Shown here piece after piece: positions 10,482-18,989 of a stretch of DNA of 64,000 bases (the first letter of the stretch is position 1; the number at the start of each line of letters is the position of its first letter). The translations under genes were made by a program, and so were the position numbers. The notes under the pieces are model-generated. The model had not been told where the DNA came from. It did not search any database and saw only the letters and a list, made by a program, of their open reading frames with translations. The stretch covers positions 1 to 64,000 of the forward strand of contig JAEZHJ010000009.1 in NCBI GenBank assembly GCA_023436925.1. The letters are read 5' to 3'. This DNA comes from Actinomycetes bacterium. Its GTDB lineage: Bacteria; Actinomycetota; Actinomycetes; Propionibacteriales; Propionibacteriaceae.

Positions 10482-12487
10482 GGACCCGACACCGCGCCGG
10501 CCTGGTTGCCGGCCTGTTCCTGCTGCTCGCCGGGTGCTCCCCGCCGGCGGCGCCCCCGTCCGGCTCGCCCCCGGCGGGGAAGCCGTCCGGCACCCCCGCC
10601 GAGGTGCTCGGCGACGCCACCGTGGCACCCCTGGTGGCAGCGCTGCCGCAGCGCACCGTCAAGGAGTTGCCGGCCGGCCGGCTCGCCGACGGGCTGACCC
10701 CGCCCACCAACCGGTGGTACTCGGGGCTGGTCTTCGGCGCCGACCCGCAGCCGGTCTTCCCGCTGCCGCTCGGCTTCGCGCTGACCGCCGACGGGTTCGC
10801 CCTCGGCCTGCCCCGGGTGGTCGCGAACCCGACCACCATCGCCGGCGGGTTCGTACCCGATGTGACGGTCGGGGTGGGAGCCGACCGAGCCGTGGTCGCC
10901 ACCTCCGACGCGTCCGTCGTGGGCATCGACCAACTCGCCGCCGACGGCCAGGTGCTGGGGCGGGTCACCATCGCCCAGGGCTCGCCGTTCGTGTCCTGGG
11001 TGGCCGGACGCGCCGGCCGGGTGACAGTTCCGGCCGGGTTCGAACCGGCGGGCGACGGCCTGTACGCCGCCACCCTCGGCGGGTTGCGGTACGCCCTGCT
11101 GGCCCCGGACGCGACCGTGTCCGGTACCGAGGCGGAGGTGCCCGCCGGCGCCAGCCTGGTGTTCTGGCCCGTGCCCGAGGGCGGCGAGGTGACAGAGCTC
11201 GCTCAGGCGGCGTCGCATCTGGTCACGGGCTCCGAGGTCGGCTACCAGGTCGGGCAGGACGAGGTCACCACCTCCCTGACCTACCTCGCCGACGGCCCGA
11301 CCGCGATCGCGCGGCTGCCGCACCAGGGCGGCGGCGAGGGCTGCGACCTGGGCAGCTACCCGTCCGTGCTGGGCACCATGCAGCTCTGCGCGGGCTCGAC
11401 GCTGACCTGGACGGCACCTCGCCTGGCCAGCAGCGCCGCCCTCGACCTGTCCGGCCTGGACGCCGCCCGGCGCGACCGGCTGGCGGCCCAGCTCGAGGCC
11501 GACCTCGCCGCTGCGGCCGAGTTCCCCGCCGACACCTACTTCGGCGGCAAGGCCCTGCAGCGGGCCGCGATGCTGGTCATGGTCGCCGACGAACTCGGCC
11601 TGACCGAGCAGGCCGACCGGGCGGCCGCCGTGCTCGACGAGCAGCTGACCCGCTGGCTGGACCCGGCCGGTTGCACCGGGCGGGACGCGTCCTGCTTCGT
11701 CTACGACCCGGCCGGCAAGGGCATCGTGGGGCTCACCCCGTCCTTCGGTAGCGACGAGTACAACGACCACCACTTCCACTACGGCTACTTCCTGTACGCC
11801 GCGGCGGTCCTCGCACGGCACGACCCCGGCGTGGTCGAGCGGTACGCGCCGGTGATGACCCTGCTGGCCGCCGACATCGCCAGTTCGGGCGGGGAGTACT
11901 TCCCGGCCCGGCGGGCCTTCGACCCGTACAACTCGCACTCCTGGGCCTCGGGCACCGCCCCGTTCGCCGACGGCAACAACCAGGAGTCGGTGTCGGAGTC
12001 GGTCAACGCTTACGCGGGCCTCGAACTGTGGGCCGAGGCCGCCGGCGACGAGGCGCTGGCCACCGAGGCGGCCTGGATGGCCTCCGCGGAGGCGCAGGCC
12101 GGGCTGGCCTACTGGACCAACGCCGACTTCTCCGAGTTCCCGGGCTACACCGCCGGCATCGCCTCGCTGGTCTGGGGCGGCAAGCGCGACTACGCCACCT
12201 GGTTCTCCCCGGAACCCGCGGCGAAGCTGGCCATCCTGCTGCTGCCGATGAGCCCGTCCTCGGCCTACCTGGCCGGCGACCCGGAGCGGATCCGGGCCAA
12301 TGTCGCCGAGGCGAGTGGCGGCAACTTCGCCCAGCAGTTCGGCGACTACCTGCTGATGTACTCGGCACTCGCCGGGCCGCAGGAGCGGGACGCGGCCCTG
12401 AAGGCTGCCGCCGACCTGCCCGACGACCTGATCGACGACGGGCTGTCGCGCACCTACCTGGAGGCCTGGCTGCTGAGCCGGTGGTGA
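10478..12487 (+). CDS. GH81 endo-beta-1,3-glucanase lipoprotein
   Basis: A 669-residue predicted lipoprotein: signal peptide with lipobox LAGC (Cys 20), a Pro/Ser-rich linker, then a GH81 domain. GH81 hallmarks are clear: PPTNRWYSGL and FPLPLGFAL near the N-terminus, GSDEYNDHHFHYGYFLYAAAV with the acid Asp 430, EYFPARRAFDPYNSHSWASG, and DGNNQESVSESVNAY with Glu 503 and Glu 507 of the catalytic centre. Family members cut beta-1,3-glucan internally. Anchored outside the membrane behind a GT2 synthase, it probably trims or releases the polymer, as cellulases do in cellulose operons. Feeding on external laminarin-type glucans is the alternative, but the tight coupling to the synthase argues against it. 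Confidence 0.9.
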   Translation: MRTRHRAGLVAGLFLLLAGCSPPAAPPSGSPPAGKPSGTPAEVLGDATVAPLVAALPQRTVKELPAGRLADGLTPPTNRWYSGLVFGADPQPVFPLPLGFALTADGFALGLPRVVANPTTIAGGFVPDVTVGVGADRAVVATSDASVVGIDQLAADGQVLGRVTIAQGSPFVSWVAGRAGRVTVPAGFEPAGDGLYAATLGGLRYALLAPDATVSGTEAEVPAGASLVFWPVPEGGEVTELAQAASHLVTGSEVGYQVGQDEVTTSLTYLADGPTAIARLPHQGGGEGCDLGSYPSVLGTMQLCAGSTLTWTAPRLASSAALDLSGLDAARRDRLAAQLEADLAAAAEFPADTYFGGKALQRAAMLVMVADELGLTEQADRAAAVLDEQLTRWLDPAGCTGRDASCFVYDPAGKGIVGLTPSFGSDEYNDHHFHYGYFLYAAAVLARHDPGVVERYAPVMTLLAADIASSGGEYFPARRAFDPYNSHSWASGTAPFADGNNQESVSESVNAYAGLELWAEAAGDEALATEAAWMASAEAQAGLAYWTNADFSEFPGYTAGIASLVWGGKRDYATWFSPEPAAKLAILLLPMSPSSAYLAGDPERIRANVAEASGGNFAQQFGDYLLMYSALAGPQERDAALKAAADLPDDLIDDGLSRTYLEAWLLSRW

Positions 12488-12494
12488 TCCCGGT

Positions 12495-12526
12495 GCCCGG
12501 CCCTGGCCGGTCGCGCGGGGCCGGGC
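12495..12526 (+). terminator. Candidate terminator of the glucan operon
   Basis: A 9-bp stem (12495-12503 with 12518-12526) has a 14-base loop, placed between the GH81 stop and the purD promoter. Confidence 0.5.
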
Positions 12527-12531
12527 CTCGG

Positions 12532-12537
12532 TAGGAT
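12532..12537 (+). promoter_or_regulatory. -10 box of a leaderless promoter (purD)
   Basis: TAGGAT, six bases, then GTG 12544. Identical hexamer to that of purF. Confidence 0.65.
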
Positions 12538-12543
12538 CGCGCC

Positions 12544-13812
12544 GTGACGGGATTGCGGGTGCTGGTGGTCGGCGGCGGCGGACGAGAGCACGCCCTGGCG
12601 TGGGCCCTGGCCCGCGACCCGGAGGTCGCCGAGGTCCACATCGCGCCCGGCAACCCCGGCACCGCACGGGTCGGCACGAACCACCCGCTCGACCCGCTCG
12701 ACGCCGACGCGGTCACCGCGCTCGCCGTCGGGCTGGATGCCGGCCTGGTGGTGATCGGGCCGGAGGCACCGCTGGTCGCCGGTGTCGCCGACGCCGTCCG
12801 GGCCGCCGGGATCCCGGTCTTCGGGCCGGGTCGCGAGGCAGCCCGGCTGGAGGGGTCGAAGGCCTTCGCCAAGGAGGTGATGGCCGCCGCCGGAGTGCCC
12901 ACCGCCCAGGCCCGGCTCTGCCTGACCACCGACGAGGTGGCCGCGGCGCTGGACCACTTCGGGCCGCCCTACGTGGTCAAGGACGACGGTCTGGCCGCCG
13001 GCAAGGGCGTCATCGTCACCGAGGAACGGGAGGCGGCGCTGCAGCACGCGGCCGGCTGCTCGCGGGTGGTGGTCGAGGAGTACCTCGACGGCCCGGAGGT
13101 GAGCCTGTTCGCGCTCTGTGACGGAACCGACGTGCTGGCCTTCGAGCCGGCCCAGGACTTCAAGCGGGTGGGGGACGGCGACACCGGGCCCAACACCGGC
13201 GGGATGGGGGCCTACACCCCGCTGCCGTGGGCGCCACCCGGCCTGGTCGAGGACGTGGTCGCGCGGGTCATCCGTCCCACCGTCGACGAACTGCGCCGCC
13301 GCGGCACCCCGTTCGTCGGGCTGCTCTACGCCGGTCTGGCGCTCACCTCCCGTGGCCTGCGGGTGGTCGAGTTCAACGCCCGGTTCGGCGACCCGGAGAC
13401 CCAGCCGCTGCTGACCCGGCTGCGCACCCCACTGGGCGGGGTGCTGCTCGCCGCCGCCACCGGCCGGCTCGCCGGCCACCCACCGCTGGAGTGGGGCAGC
13501 GGCGCCGCCGTGGCCGTCGTGCTGGCCGCCGCCGGCTACCCCGAGCACCCCCGCACCGGGGACCCGATCAGCGGCGCTGACGGCGAGACCGTCTTCCACG
13601 CCGGCACCGCCCTCGACGCGGACGGCCGCCTGGTCACCGCCGGGGGCCGCGTCCTGTCCGCGGTGGGCACCGGGGCGGACCTCGCCGCGGCCCGGGCCGC
13701 CGCCTACGACCTGGCCGCCCGGATCAGCTTCGAGGGCGGGTTCTACCGCCATGACATCGCCGAGCGGGCCGCCGCCGGCGAGCCGACCGCGATGCCAGGA
13801 GCCGACCGATGA
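12544..13812 (+). CDS. purD: Phosphoribosylamine-glycine ligase (GAR synthetase)
   Basis: A 422-residue ATP-grasp ligase for the second step of purine synthesis, joining 5-phosphoribosylamine to glycine. Visible: the N-terminal GGGGREHA (10-17), VVIGPEAPLVAG, the ATP-grasp segment VVKDDGLAAGKGVIV, GPNTGGMGAYTP, and the signature RFGDPETQ with metal-binding acids, then the C-terminal B-barrel. GTG start with a leaderless promoter; it overlaps purB by ATGA (13809-13812), giving a translationally coupled purD-purB pair. Confidence 0.97.
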   Translation: MTGLRVLVVGGGGREHALAWALARDPEVAEVHIAPGNPGTARVGTNHPLDPLDADAVTALAVGLDAGLVVIGPEAPLVAGVADAVRAAGIPVFGPGREAARLEGSKAFAKEVMAAAGVPTAQARLCLTTDEVAAALDHFGPPYVVKDDGLAAGKGVIVTEEREAALQHAAGCSRVVVEEYLDGPEVSLFALCDGTDVLAFEPAQDFKRVGDGDTGPNTGGMGAYTPLPWAPPGLVEDVVARVIRPTVDELRRRGTPFVGLLYAGLALTSRGLRVVEFNARFGDPETQPLLTRLRTPLGGVLLAAATGRLAGHPPLEWGSGAAVAVVLAAAGYPEHPRTGDPISGADGETVFHAGTALDADGRLVTAGGRVLSAVGTGADLAAARAAAYDLAARISFEGGFYRHDIAERAAAGEPTAMPGADR

Positions 13813-15239
13813 CCATCCCGAACGTCCTGGCCACCCGGTACGCCTCGCAGGAGATGCGCCGGATCTGGTCGCCGGAGCAGAAGATCATCGCCGAACGCCG
13901 GCTGTGGCTCGCCGTGCTGGCGGCGCAGCGCGACCTCGGGGTCGACTTCGGCTCCGACGACCCCGACCAGGTGATCGCCGCGTACGAGCGGGTGGTCGAC
14001 CAGGTCGACCTGGCCTCCATCAACGCCCGCGAGCGGGTCACCCGGCACGACGTGAAGGCGCGGATCGAGGAGTTCTGCGCGCTCGCCGGCTACGAGCACA
14101 TCCACAAGGGGATGACCTCCCGGGACCTGACCGAGAACGTCGAGCAGCAGCAGGTGCTGGCCTCGCTGAAGCTGGTGCGGGAGCGGGTCGTCAGCGCCTT
14201 GGTGAACCTTGCCCGGCTCGCCGTGGAGTACCGCGACCTGCCGATGGCCGGCCGCTCCCACAACGTCCCGGGCCAGGTGACCACGCTGGGCAAGCGGTTC
14301 GCGTCCGCCGCCGACGAGCTGCTGGTCGCCTTCGAGCGCCTCGATTCCCTGATCGCCCGCTACCCGTTGCGGGGCATCAAGGGGCCGATGGGGACCGCGC
14401 AGGACATGCTCGACCTGCTGGGCGGGGACGCCGAGCGGCTGGCCGAGCTGGAGGCCCGGGTCGCCGAGCACCTCGGCTTCTCCCGGGTGCTGACCGCCAC
14501 CGGCCAGATCTACCCCCGCTCGCTCGACCACGACGTGCTGTCGGCCTTCGTGCAGGTGGCGGCCGGACCGTCCAGCCTGGCCCACACGATCCGGCTGATG
14601 GCGGGCCAGGAGCTGGTCACCGAGGGCTTCGCCCCCGGCCAGGTCGGCTCCTCGGCGATGCCGCACAAGATGAACACCAGGTCCTGCGAGCGGGTGAACG
14701 GCTTCGCCGTCGTGCTGCGCGGCTACGCCTCGATGACCGCCGAACTGGCCGGTGCCCAGTGGAACGAGGGCGATGTCTTCGAGTCGGTGGTGCGCCGGGT
14801 CGCGCTGCCGGACGCGAGCTACGCGATCGACGGCCTGTTCGAGACCTTCCTGACCGTGCTGGCCGAGTTCGGCGCCTTCCCGGCGGTGGTCGAGGCCGAA
14901 CTGCAGCGCTACCTGCCGTTCCTGTCCACCACGAAGGTCCTGATGGCCGCGGTCCGGGCCGGGGTCGGACGCGAGGCCGCCCACGAGGCGATCAAGGAGC
15001 ACGCGGTGGCGGTGGCGCTCGCGCTGCGCGAGCAGGCCGCCGACAACGACCTGCTGGAGCGGTTGGCGGCCGACCCCCGCCTCGGCCTCGATCTTGAGCA
15101 GGTGAGGGCCGCGGTCGCCGACCCGCTGTCGCTGACCGGATCGGCCGGCGACCAGGTCGACCGGATCGCAGCCCGGGTCGCCGACCTGGCCGCCGCCTAT
15201 CCCGAGGCCGCCCGCTACACCCCCGGCGCCGTCCTGTAG
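13809..15239 (+). CDS. purB: Adenylosuccinate lyase
   Basis: A 476-residue member of the fumarase/aspartase superfamily. It performs two eliminations of fumarate: SAICAR to AICAR and adenylosuccinate to AMP. Visible: TSRDLTEN, AGRSHNVPGQ with a conserved His, the superfamily signature GSSAMPHKMN with the mobile catalytic Ser, and a long helical core. Translationally coupled to purD by a 4-base overlap. Full length for the longer actinobacterial form. Confidence 0.96.
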   Translation: MTIPNVLATRYASQEMRRIWSPEQKIIAERRLWLAVLAAQRDLGVDFGSDDPDQVIAAYERVVDQVDLASINARERVTRHDVKARIEEFCALAGYEHIHKGMTSRDLTENVEQQQVLASLKLVRERVVSALVNLARLAVEYRDLPMAGRSHNVPGQVTTLGKRFASAADELLVAFERLDSLIARYPLRGIKGPMGTAQDMLDLLGGDAERLAELEARVAEHLGFSRVLTATGQIYPRSLDHDVLSAFVQVAAGPSSLAHTIRLMAGQELVTEGFAPGQVGSSAMPHKMNTRSCERVNGFAVVLRGYASMTAELAGAQWNEGDVFESVVRRVALPDASYAIDGLFETFLTVLAEFGAFPAVVEAELQRYLPFLSTTKVLMAAVRAGVGREAAHEAIKEHAVAVALALREQAADNDLLERLAADPRLGLDLEQVRAAVADPLSLTGSAGDQVDRIAARVADLAAAYPEAARYTPGAVL

Positions 15240-15290
15240 CCGTTCGTCCGCCGTCGGCGGGCACGGGGAAACACCGGCCGGGCCGCGCAC

Positions 15291-15296
15291 TACGCT
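15291..15296 (+). promoter_or_regulatory. -10 box of a leaderless promoter (purC)
   Basis: TACGCT, six bases, then GTG 15303. Confidence 0.6.
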
Positions 15297-15302
15297 GACC
15301 GC

Positions 15303-16157
15303 GTGCCCGATCTGCCCCTGCTCCACGCCGGCAAGGTGCGCCGGCTCTACGACGCCGGCCCGGGGCGGATCCTGCTGGTCGCCACCGACGCCATCTCCGC
15401 GTTCGACCACGTCCTGAGCACCCCGATCCCCGACAAGGGGCGGGTGCTCACCCAGCTCTCGCTGTGGTGGTTCGAGCAGCTCGCCGATCTGGGCGAGAAC
15501 CATGTGCTGTCGACCGACGTGCCGGCCGAGGTCGCCGGACGGGCCGTGTACGTCGAGGCGCTGGACATGGTTCCGGTCGAGTGCGTCGCCCGCGGCTACC
15601 TGACCGGCTCCGGCTGGAAGGAATACCGGGCGACCGGCTCGGTGACCGGCATCCCGCTGCCGCCGGGACTGGTGGACGGTTCCCGGCTGCCCGAGCCGAT
15701 CTTCACCCCCGCGGTGAAGGCCCCGCTGGGCGAGCATGACGAGAACGTCGACTTCGCCACCCTCACCCGGCTGCACGGTGCCGAACTCGCCGGCCGGCTG
15801 CGGACGGCGACCCTCGCCCTCTACGCCCGCGCAGAGGAGATCGCCCGCGACCGCGGGATCATCCTGGCCGACACCAAGTTCGAGTTCGGGCTGCGGCCCG
15901 ACGGCACCCTGGTGCTGGCCGACGAGGTGCTCACCCCCGACTCCTCGCGGTTCTGGGACGCCGCCGGCTGGCAGCCCGGCCGGTCGCTGCCGAGCTTCGA
16001 CAAGCAGTTCGTGCGGGACTGGCTGCAGCACGACTCCGGCTGGGACCCGGCCTCCGACGTCGCGCCGCCGCCGCTGCCGGCCGACGTCGTCGCGGCCACC
16101 CGGGACCGCTATCTGGAGGCGTACCGCCGCCTGGTGGGCCGTCCGCTGCCGGCCTGA
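15303..16157 (+). CDS. purC: Phosphoribosylaminoimidazole-succinocarboxamide synthase (SAICAR synthetase)
   Basis: A 284-residue ligase that condenses CAIR with aspartate using ATP. Visible: the N-terminal GKVRRLYDAG and LVATDAISAFD, VPVECVARGYLTGSGWKEY, EPIFTPAVKA, and IILADTKFEFG near the middle, all typical of PurC. Its product is cleaved by PurB encoded just upstream. GTG start behind its own leaderless-type promoter, 63 bases after purB, so it may be transcribed both alone and by read-through. Confidence 0.96.
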   Translation: MPDLPLLHAGKVRRLYDAGPGRILLVATDAISAFDHVLSTPIPDKGRVLTQLSLWWFEQLADLGENHVLSTDVPAEVAGRAVYVEALDMVPVECVARGYLTGSGWKEYRATGSVTGIPLPPGLVDGSRLPEPIFTPAVKAPLGEHDENVDFATLTRLHGAELAGRLRTATLALYARAEEIARDRGIILADTKFEFGLRPDGTLVLADEVLTPDSSRFWDAAGWQPGRSLPSFDKQFVRDWLQHDSGWDPASDVAPPPLPADVVAATRDRYLEAYRRLVGRPLPA

Positions 16158-16221
16158 CCGACGCTGCCGGGGCAGTCTCGACCGGGCGTCTCGACTGTTC
16201 ACCTTTTTCTCAGGAAGAAGC

Positions 16222-16249
16222 TGGCAATCAGGGCCGACTTGTGTATTCT
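16222..16249 (+). promoter_or_regulatory. Promoter of the secreted nuclease-like gene, with flanking inverted repeat
   Basis: TGGCAA (16222-16227), a 16-base spacer, then TATTCT (16244-16249). A 7-base inverted repeat (16209-16215 and 16249-16255) brackets the promoter and could be an operator. The leader is followed by GGAGG at 16286-16290, eight bases before ATG 16299. The region is conspicuously less GC-rich than its surroundings. Confidence 0.5.
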
Positions 16250-16298
16250 CCTGAGCGAAAGCTGAGATTCGGCTTAGAGAACCCCGGAGGCATCCCCC

Positions 16299-17396
16299 AT
16301 GCGACGCGTTCGACCCCTGGTGGCCCTGCTGGCCGGTCTGGTCTCGACCTTCCTGCTGGTGGGTGCCGCGCCGGCACCGGCAGCCGGTGCCCCGGCCCAG
16401 CCGGTGCAGGTCGCCCCGGCCGCGGTCACGCCGCAGGTCGAGCCCGAGGTCGAGCCGGTGGCGGCCACCCCGTTGCGCGTGGCCAGCTTCAACGTCCGCT
16501 GCGCGAACTGCTCCCGCAACGACCGCACCAACAAGCGGGAGAAGAACTGGGAGGTCCGCCGGACCAAGGTGATCTCCCAGATCAAGGCCGAGAAGGTGGA
16601 CGTGATCGGCGTCCAGGAGGCCTCGCCCGGCATCCTCAAGGGCACCAAGACCTCCCAGTTCGAGGACCTCGCCAAGCGGCTCGGCGAGCCCTACCAGCTG
16701 ACGAACACCTACCGGTACGGCTGCGCCCGCAGCACCAGCTACAAGAGCTGCACGAAGGTCGACAACGGCGCCAGCGCCGACGTCCGGATCATCTACAACA
16801 CCGAGCGGCTCGAGTTGCTCGACCAGGGCTCCAAGCAGCTCGACAAGGAGAAGGCCACCTCCGGCCCCCGCTTCCTGGCCTGGGCGATCTTCCAGGACCG
16901 GACCGACGGCCGGAAGTTCTTCTTCGCCAACGCCCACACCGAGCCCGGTCAGAGCAAGGCCAAGCGTGCGCTGCGCAAGCGCCAGGCGAACCTGATCGTG
17001 TCGACCATCAAGGCCAACAACCCCGACAACCTGCCGGTCGTCCTGGTCGGTGACTTCTCCTCGACCAAGCTCACCTCGGCCAACACCGTCTACGACGTGC
17101 TGATGAAGTCCGGGCTCGTGATCGATCCGCTGGGCAACACCAAGAAGCAGAAGTCCACCAAGAAGGCCACCGCCGAGAAGCTCACCAACGTGAAGTACTT
17201 CACGCTGAACAACTTCAAGAGCAAGCCGACCAGCTACAAGGGCTACGCCCTGGGCGCCCACATCGACTACATCCTGGTGTCGAAGTCGATCCGGGTGCTG
17301 GAGTACAAGGTGGTGCTGAGCGTGAAGAACGGCAAGTTCTCCGGCGTCATCCCCTCCGACCACAACATGGTGCGGGCGACGATCCTGTTGCCCTGA
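16299..17396 (+). CDS. Secreted endonuclease/exonuclease/phosphatase-family protein
   Basis: A 365-residue protein with a clear signal peptide (about 1-30, ending in an Ala/Pro-rich region) and an EEP domain: VASFNVRC with Asn 65, IGVQEAS with the metal-binding Glu 107, FFANAHTE, LVGDFSST in place of the usual GDFN, AHIDYILVS and a C-terminal PSDHNMVRA with the catalytic Asp-His pair. The family covers DNase I-like nucleases, phosphodiesterases and sphingomyelinases; the substrate cannot be told. Asn in GDFN is replaced by Ser, which may affect activity. It is unusually rich in Lys (AAG) for this window. Its 3' end overlaps the convergent GNAT gene by 50 bases. Confidence 0.88.
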   Translation: MRRVRPLVALLAGLVSTFLLVGAAPAPAAGAPAQPVQVAPAAVTPQVEPEVEPVAATPLRVASFNVRCANCSRNDRTNKREKNWEVRRTKVISQIKAEKVDVIGVQEASPGILKGTKTSQFEDLAKRLGEPYQLTNTYRYGCARSTSYKSCTKVDNGASADVRIIYNTERLELLDQGSKQLDKEKATSGPRFLAWAIFQDRTDGRKFFFANAHTEPGQSKAKRALRKRQANLIVSTIKANNPDNLPVVLVGDFSSTKLTSANTVYDVLMKSGLVIDPLGNTKKQKSTKKATAEKLTNVKYFTLNNFKSKPTSYKGYALGAHIDYILVSKSIRVLEYKVVLSVKNGKFSGVIPSDHNMVRATILLP

Positions 17397-17931
17397 CCTC
17401 GACAGGCGACGACCGAGCCGCCGCGCCCTCACCGTCGGCGGCCGGTGTCGGATCAGGGTCGAGCGTGAGCGTGAAGAACGAGCTGTTCGGGTCAGGACGG
17501 TAGTCAGCGAAGGGCGGGCACGGCACGAACCCGGCTCGCTGGTAGAGCCGGCGGGCCGGCTCGAAGAAGGCCATCGAGCCGGTCTCCAGGCTCAGCCGCC
17601 TGTACCCGCGCCGCCGCGCCTCGGCCAGGACGTGGTCGAGCAGCCGTCCGCCCAGGCCCAGGCCGCGGGCACCGGCCGCGACCCGCATCGACTTCAGCTC
17701 GCCGTGGTGCGGGTCCAGCTGCTTCAGCGCGACGCAGCCCTGGACCCGACCGGCCACGGTCAGCGTCCAGAAGGTCACCCTCGGGTCGGCCAGCCCGGAC
17801 ACGTCAAGGGCGTGGACGCTGTGCGCCGGCGAGGTGGCGTGCATGTCGGCCAGGTGTTCACCCAGCAGCCGCAGCACTTCGGGATCGGCCAGGTCGCCCG
17901 CGCCGATCGCCACCTCCTCGACAGGCGTCAT
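17347..17931 (-). CDS. GNAT-family N-acetyltransferase
   Basis: A 194-residue cytoplasmic acetyltransferase. The acetyl-CoA binding motif is ARGLGLGGRLLDHVLAEARRRG, preceded by the beta-4 strand ELKSMRVAA and followed by LSLETGSMAFFEPARRLYQRAGFVPC, which is standard GNAT wording. The C-terminal 30 residues are low-complexity and lie over the 3' end of the convergent nuclease gene (50-bp overlap), so the natural end may be an extension. ATG 17931 has no clear ribosome-binding site; it is divergent from purS. Substrate unknown. Confidence 0.85.
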   Translation of the reverse strand: MTPVEEVAIGAGDLADPEVLRLLGEHLADMHATSPAHSVHALDVSGLADPRVTFWTLTVAGRVQGCVALKQLDPHHGELKSMRVAAGARGLGLGGRLLDHVLAEARRRGYRRLSLETGSMAFFEPARRLYQRAGFVPCPPFADYRPDPNSSFFTLTLDPDPTPAADGEGAAARSSPVEVRATGSSPAPCCGRRG

Positions 17932-18047
17932 GACCGCGCAGTCTGGCAGCCCAACGGCTCACCCCCCGCCGCCATCCATGGGCCGGTCGCCCGTCCCGGC
18001 CAGGCGTCATGCCGTGGGCGGGCGGCCGAACGCCACGCCGGGTTGGT

Positions 18048-18053
18048 TACACT
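18048..18053 (+). promoter_or_regulatory. -10 box of a leaderless promoter (purS)
   Basis: TACACT, six bases, then ATG 18060. This favours 18060 over an upstream in-frame ATG at 18009. Confidence 0.6.
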
Positions 18054-18059
18054 CCCGGC

Positions 18060-18302
18060 ATGCCACGAGTGATCGTCGATGTCATGCCCAAGCCCGAGAT
18101 CCTTGATCCGCAGGGCAAGGCGGTGACCGGCGCACTGACCCGGCTCGGCTTCAGCGGGCTGTCGGTCCGCCAGGGCAAGCGGTTCGAGATCGAGGTGGAC
18201 GGCGACCTCACGCCGGAGCGGATGGAGCAGATTCGCGAGGCGGCGCAGACCCTGCTGGCCAACACCGTGATCGAGTCCTTCGATGTCCGGGTGGACGGGT
18301 GA
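18060..18302 (+). CDS. purS: FGAM synthase subunit PurS
   Basis: An 80-residue small subunit of the three-part formylglycinamidine ribonucleotide synthase. The sequence [21 protein letters not shown] followed by [10 protein letters not shown] and [13 protein letters not shown] is typical PurS, which bridges PurQ and PurL and helps pass ammonia between them. The stop overlaps the GTG start of purQ by four bases (18299-18302), consistent with coupled translation. The 18060 start is chosen from the promoter spacing and family length. Confidence 0.94.
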   Translation: MPRVIVDVMPKPEILDPQGKAVTGALTRLGFSGLSVRQGKRFEIEVDGDLTPERMEQIREAAQTLLANTVIESFDVRVDG

Positions 18303-18979
18303 CCGCCCGGATCGGCGTCGTCACCTTCCCCGGCAGCCTCGACGACGGGGACGCCGCCCGGGCCGTCCGGCTGAGCGGGGCGGAGCCGGTCGCCCTGTGG
18401 CACGCCAGCGACGACCTGCAGGGGGTTGACGCGGTCATCCTGCCCGGCGGCTTCTCCTACGGCGACTACCTGCGGTGCGGTGCGATCGCCCGGTTCTCCC
18501 CGGTGATGGACGAGGTGATCCGACGGGCGGGGGAGGGCCTTCCGGTGCTCGGCATCTGCAACGGCTTCCAGGTGCTGTGCGAGGCGCACCTGCTGCCCGG
18601 AGCCCTGATCCGCAACGACCGGCGAACCTTCGTCTGCCGCGACCAGCGGCTGCGGGTGGAGTCCCGCGACACCGTGTGGACCTGCGACTACGCCGAGGGC
18701 GCGGAGATCGTCATCGCGCTGAAGAACGGCGAGGGCAACTACCAGGCCGACGCCGAGACCATCGCCCGCCTCGAGGGCGAGAACCGGGTGGTCTTCCGCT
18801 ACCTGGACGGCAACCCCAACGGGTCGGTGAACGACATCGCCGGGATCACCAACGCCCGCGGCAATGTCGTCGGCCTGATGCCGCACCCCGAGCACAACGT
18901 CGACCCGCTGGCCGGGGCCTCGACCGACGGACTGGCCATGTTCGGCAGCATCCAGTCCTTCCTGGCGGCGGTCGGCTGA
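18299..18979 (+). CDS. purQ: FGAM synthase glutaminase subunit PurQ
   Basis: A 226-residue class I glutamine amidotransferase that frees ammonia from glutamine for PurL. Visible: [25 protein letters not shown], the nucleophile elbow [10 protein letters not shown] with the catalytic Cys, and [10 protein letters not shown] with the His and Glu of the triad. GTG start overlapping purS. It ends ten bases short of the convergent pabB-pabC gene. Its partner purL lies 2.7 kb further on, behind two minus-strand genes. Confidence 0.96.
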   Translation: MTARIGVVTFPGSLDDGDAARAVRLSGAEPVALWHASDDLQGVDAVILPGGFSYGDYLRCGAIARFSPVMDEVIRRAGEGLPVLGICNGFQVLCEAHLLPGALIRNDRRTFVCRDQRLRVESRDTVWTCDYAEGAEIVIALKNGEGNYQADAETIARLEGENRVVFRYLDGNPNGSVNDIAGITNARGNVVGLMPHPEHNVDPLAGASTDGLAMFGSIQSFLAAVG

Positions 18980-18989
18980 GCCACGCCGG

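Noticed and set aside
13743..17432. Minus-strand open frame of about 1,200 codons across purB and purC
   Set aside because: It is a shadow of two unmistakable enzymes on the plus strand and has no recognisable motif.
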